A stretch of 64,000 nt of DNA. Origin: Paenibacillus aceti (lineage in GTDB: Bacteria; Bacillota; Bacilli; Paenibacillales; Paenibacillaceae). Positions 63,568-64,000 of this stretch are shown one piece after another; the first letter of the stretch is position 1, and each line of letters opens with the position of its first letter. The DNA lies in assembly GCF_003614185.1 (NCBI RefSeq), contig NZ_KZ987724.1, forward strand, positions 5,376,668 through 5,440,667. The letters are read 5' to 3'. Made by a program: the position numbers and the translations under genes. The notes under the pieces are model-generated. The model ran no database searches. It saw nothing but the letters and a program-made list of their open reading frames with translations, and was not told the DNA's origin.

Positions 63568-64000
63568 ATGAATCAAGATGGTGATTTAATGATTGAGGAG
63601 ATTAGGGAGAAAACCTATGCGGTAATCGTAGCTGTTGAGAATTATCAATTTGGTATTCCGAAGGTTGAGTATGCAAAAAATGACGCTAGTGAATTTCGAA
63701 ACTGGTTAATAAATGATCTAAAGGTTCCCAATGAGAATATTAAGCTATGGTCTGATAGCAATGTGACTAGATCAGCGCTAACTGAAGAACTTCAATATGA
63801 TATTTCTAGACTAAGTGAAAATGATAAGTTTATTTTTTACTATGCTGGTCATGGTTTTTTTGATGGTGGTTCTAACAAGATAACGACATGGGATACTCAT
63901 CAAAACAATCTTAGAGAGACCACTGTTTCACTGAACTGTATATTAATGGAATCTCTAAGAAAATCCAAATGTGATAAAAGCCTGATATTCATAGATGCCT
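63568..64000 (+). CDS. Caspase-like cysteine protease (peptidase C14), cut by the window end
   Basis: The frame is open from ATG 63568 (a second ATG, 63589, is also possible) to the right edge; 144 codons are visible. The N-terminal beta strand and loop YAVIVAVENYQFG, then AKNDASEFRNWLIN, match the start of the caspase fold. The catalytic histidine motif is FYYAGHGF (His95). The last visible residues SLIFIDA are the strand before the catalytic cysteine; the next codon begins with T, as TGT or TGC would. The rest of the protein, and any fused effector or recruitment domain, lies outside. It is the second gene of an operon with the HTH/coiled-coil protein. Confidence 0.85.
   Translation, partial: MNQDGDLMIEEIREKTYAVIVAVENYQFGIPKVEYAKNDASEFRNWLINDLKVPNENIKLWSDSNVTRSALTEELQYDISRLSENDKFIFYYAGHGFFDGGSNKITTWDTHQNNLRETTVSLNCILMESLRKSKCDKSLIFIDA

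Noticed and set aside
1-64000. CRISPR arrays, tRNA and rRNA genes
   Set aside because: No regularly spaced direct repeats with unique spacers, and no cloverleaf or rRNA sequence recognised on either strand.

Overview
The window looks like chromosomal DNA of a Gram-positive endospore-former of the Paenibacillaceae, most likely Paenibacillus. The signs are two large exported proteins ending in three S-layer homology (SLH) domains, several copper-amine-oxidase-like 'stalk' domain proteins, purine-rich ribosome binding sites with frequent GTG and TTG starts, a CIRCE element, a TPP riboswitch and B. subtilis/Staphylococcus-type regulators (GlpP, HssRS, SigO/RsoA/YvrJ). Genus assignment is inference. 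No rRNA, tRNA, CRISPR array or intact insertion sequence was seen.

Layout. 1-5.9 kb: the 3' part of an SLH-anchored subtilisin-like protease (it begins before the window), a small zinc-ribbon protein and a GNAT acetyltransferase. 6.1-11.6 kb: adenine deaminase, then a TPP-riboswitch-controlled thiamine salvage operon tenA-thiM-thiD-thiE; thiE carries an odd Gly/His-rich N-terminal extension. 11.9-16.0 kb: a complete heme-sensing and heme-efflux locus hssR-hssS-hrtB-hrtA, with a two-copy HssR box in front of hrtB. 16.0-19.1 kb: a complex intergenic repeat, a CIRCE-controlled htpG and a CYTH-domain protein. 19.2-31.3 kb: mixed metabolic and surface genes (GH46 chitosanase, SGNH hydrolase, two Gfo/Idh/MocA oxidoreductases, phosphodiester glycosidase, alpha-glucan phosphorylase with a YpsA-like protein, a lipoprotein, a SEC-C protein, a soluble chemotaxis-type protein). 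31.5-33.2 kb: a YvrJ-like protein divergent from a split sigma factor pair. 33.4-35.8 kb: a PD-(D/E)XK nuclease fused to a DinG/XPD-type helicase.

35.9-42.2 kb, minus strand, is a coherent glycerol-phosphate region: the antiterminator GlpP, a leader terminator, a UgpBAE-like ABC importer, then a Cof-type phosphatase and a glycerophosphodiesterase. 42.5-43.6 kb is an LrgAB/CidAB pair. 43.7-50.5 kb is a minus-strand catabolic-looking operon (FAD oxidoreductase, permease, hydantoinase/oxoprolinase-like protein, HExxH protein) next to an RpiR regulator; a 21-bp perfect palindrome and a cre-like site lie in front of it. 50.7-57.7 kb holds a second copy of the complex repeat, a stalk-domain protein, GNAT, a YkoP-like/polysaccharide deacetylase pair and a second SLH protein with RCC1-like repeats.

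57.9-64.0 kb changes character: the DNA becomes clearly AT-rich and the genes are accessory. An XRE regulator and a DUF6809-like gene diverge from a set of candidate operators; then come a DUF6602-like PD-(D/E)XK protein, a HEPN-like protein with an RNxxxH motif, an unrecognised helical protein, and a 417-residue HTH/coiled-coil protein placed 6 bp before a caspase-like protease that is cut by the window end. This right edge is the best candidate for a new immunity or programmed-death system. Positions, motifs and repeats were read directly; family names rest on remembered family signatures, because no database search was possible.
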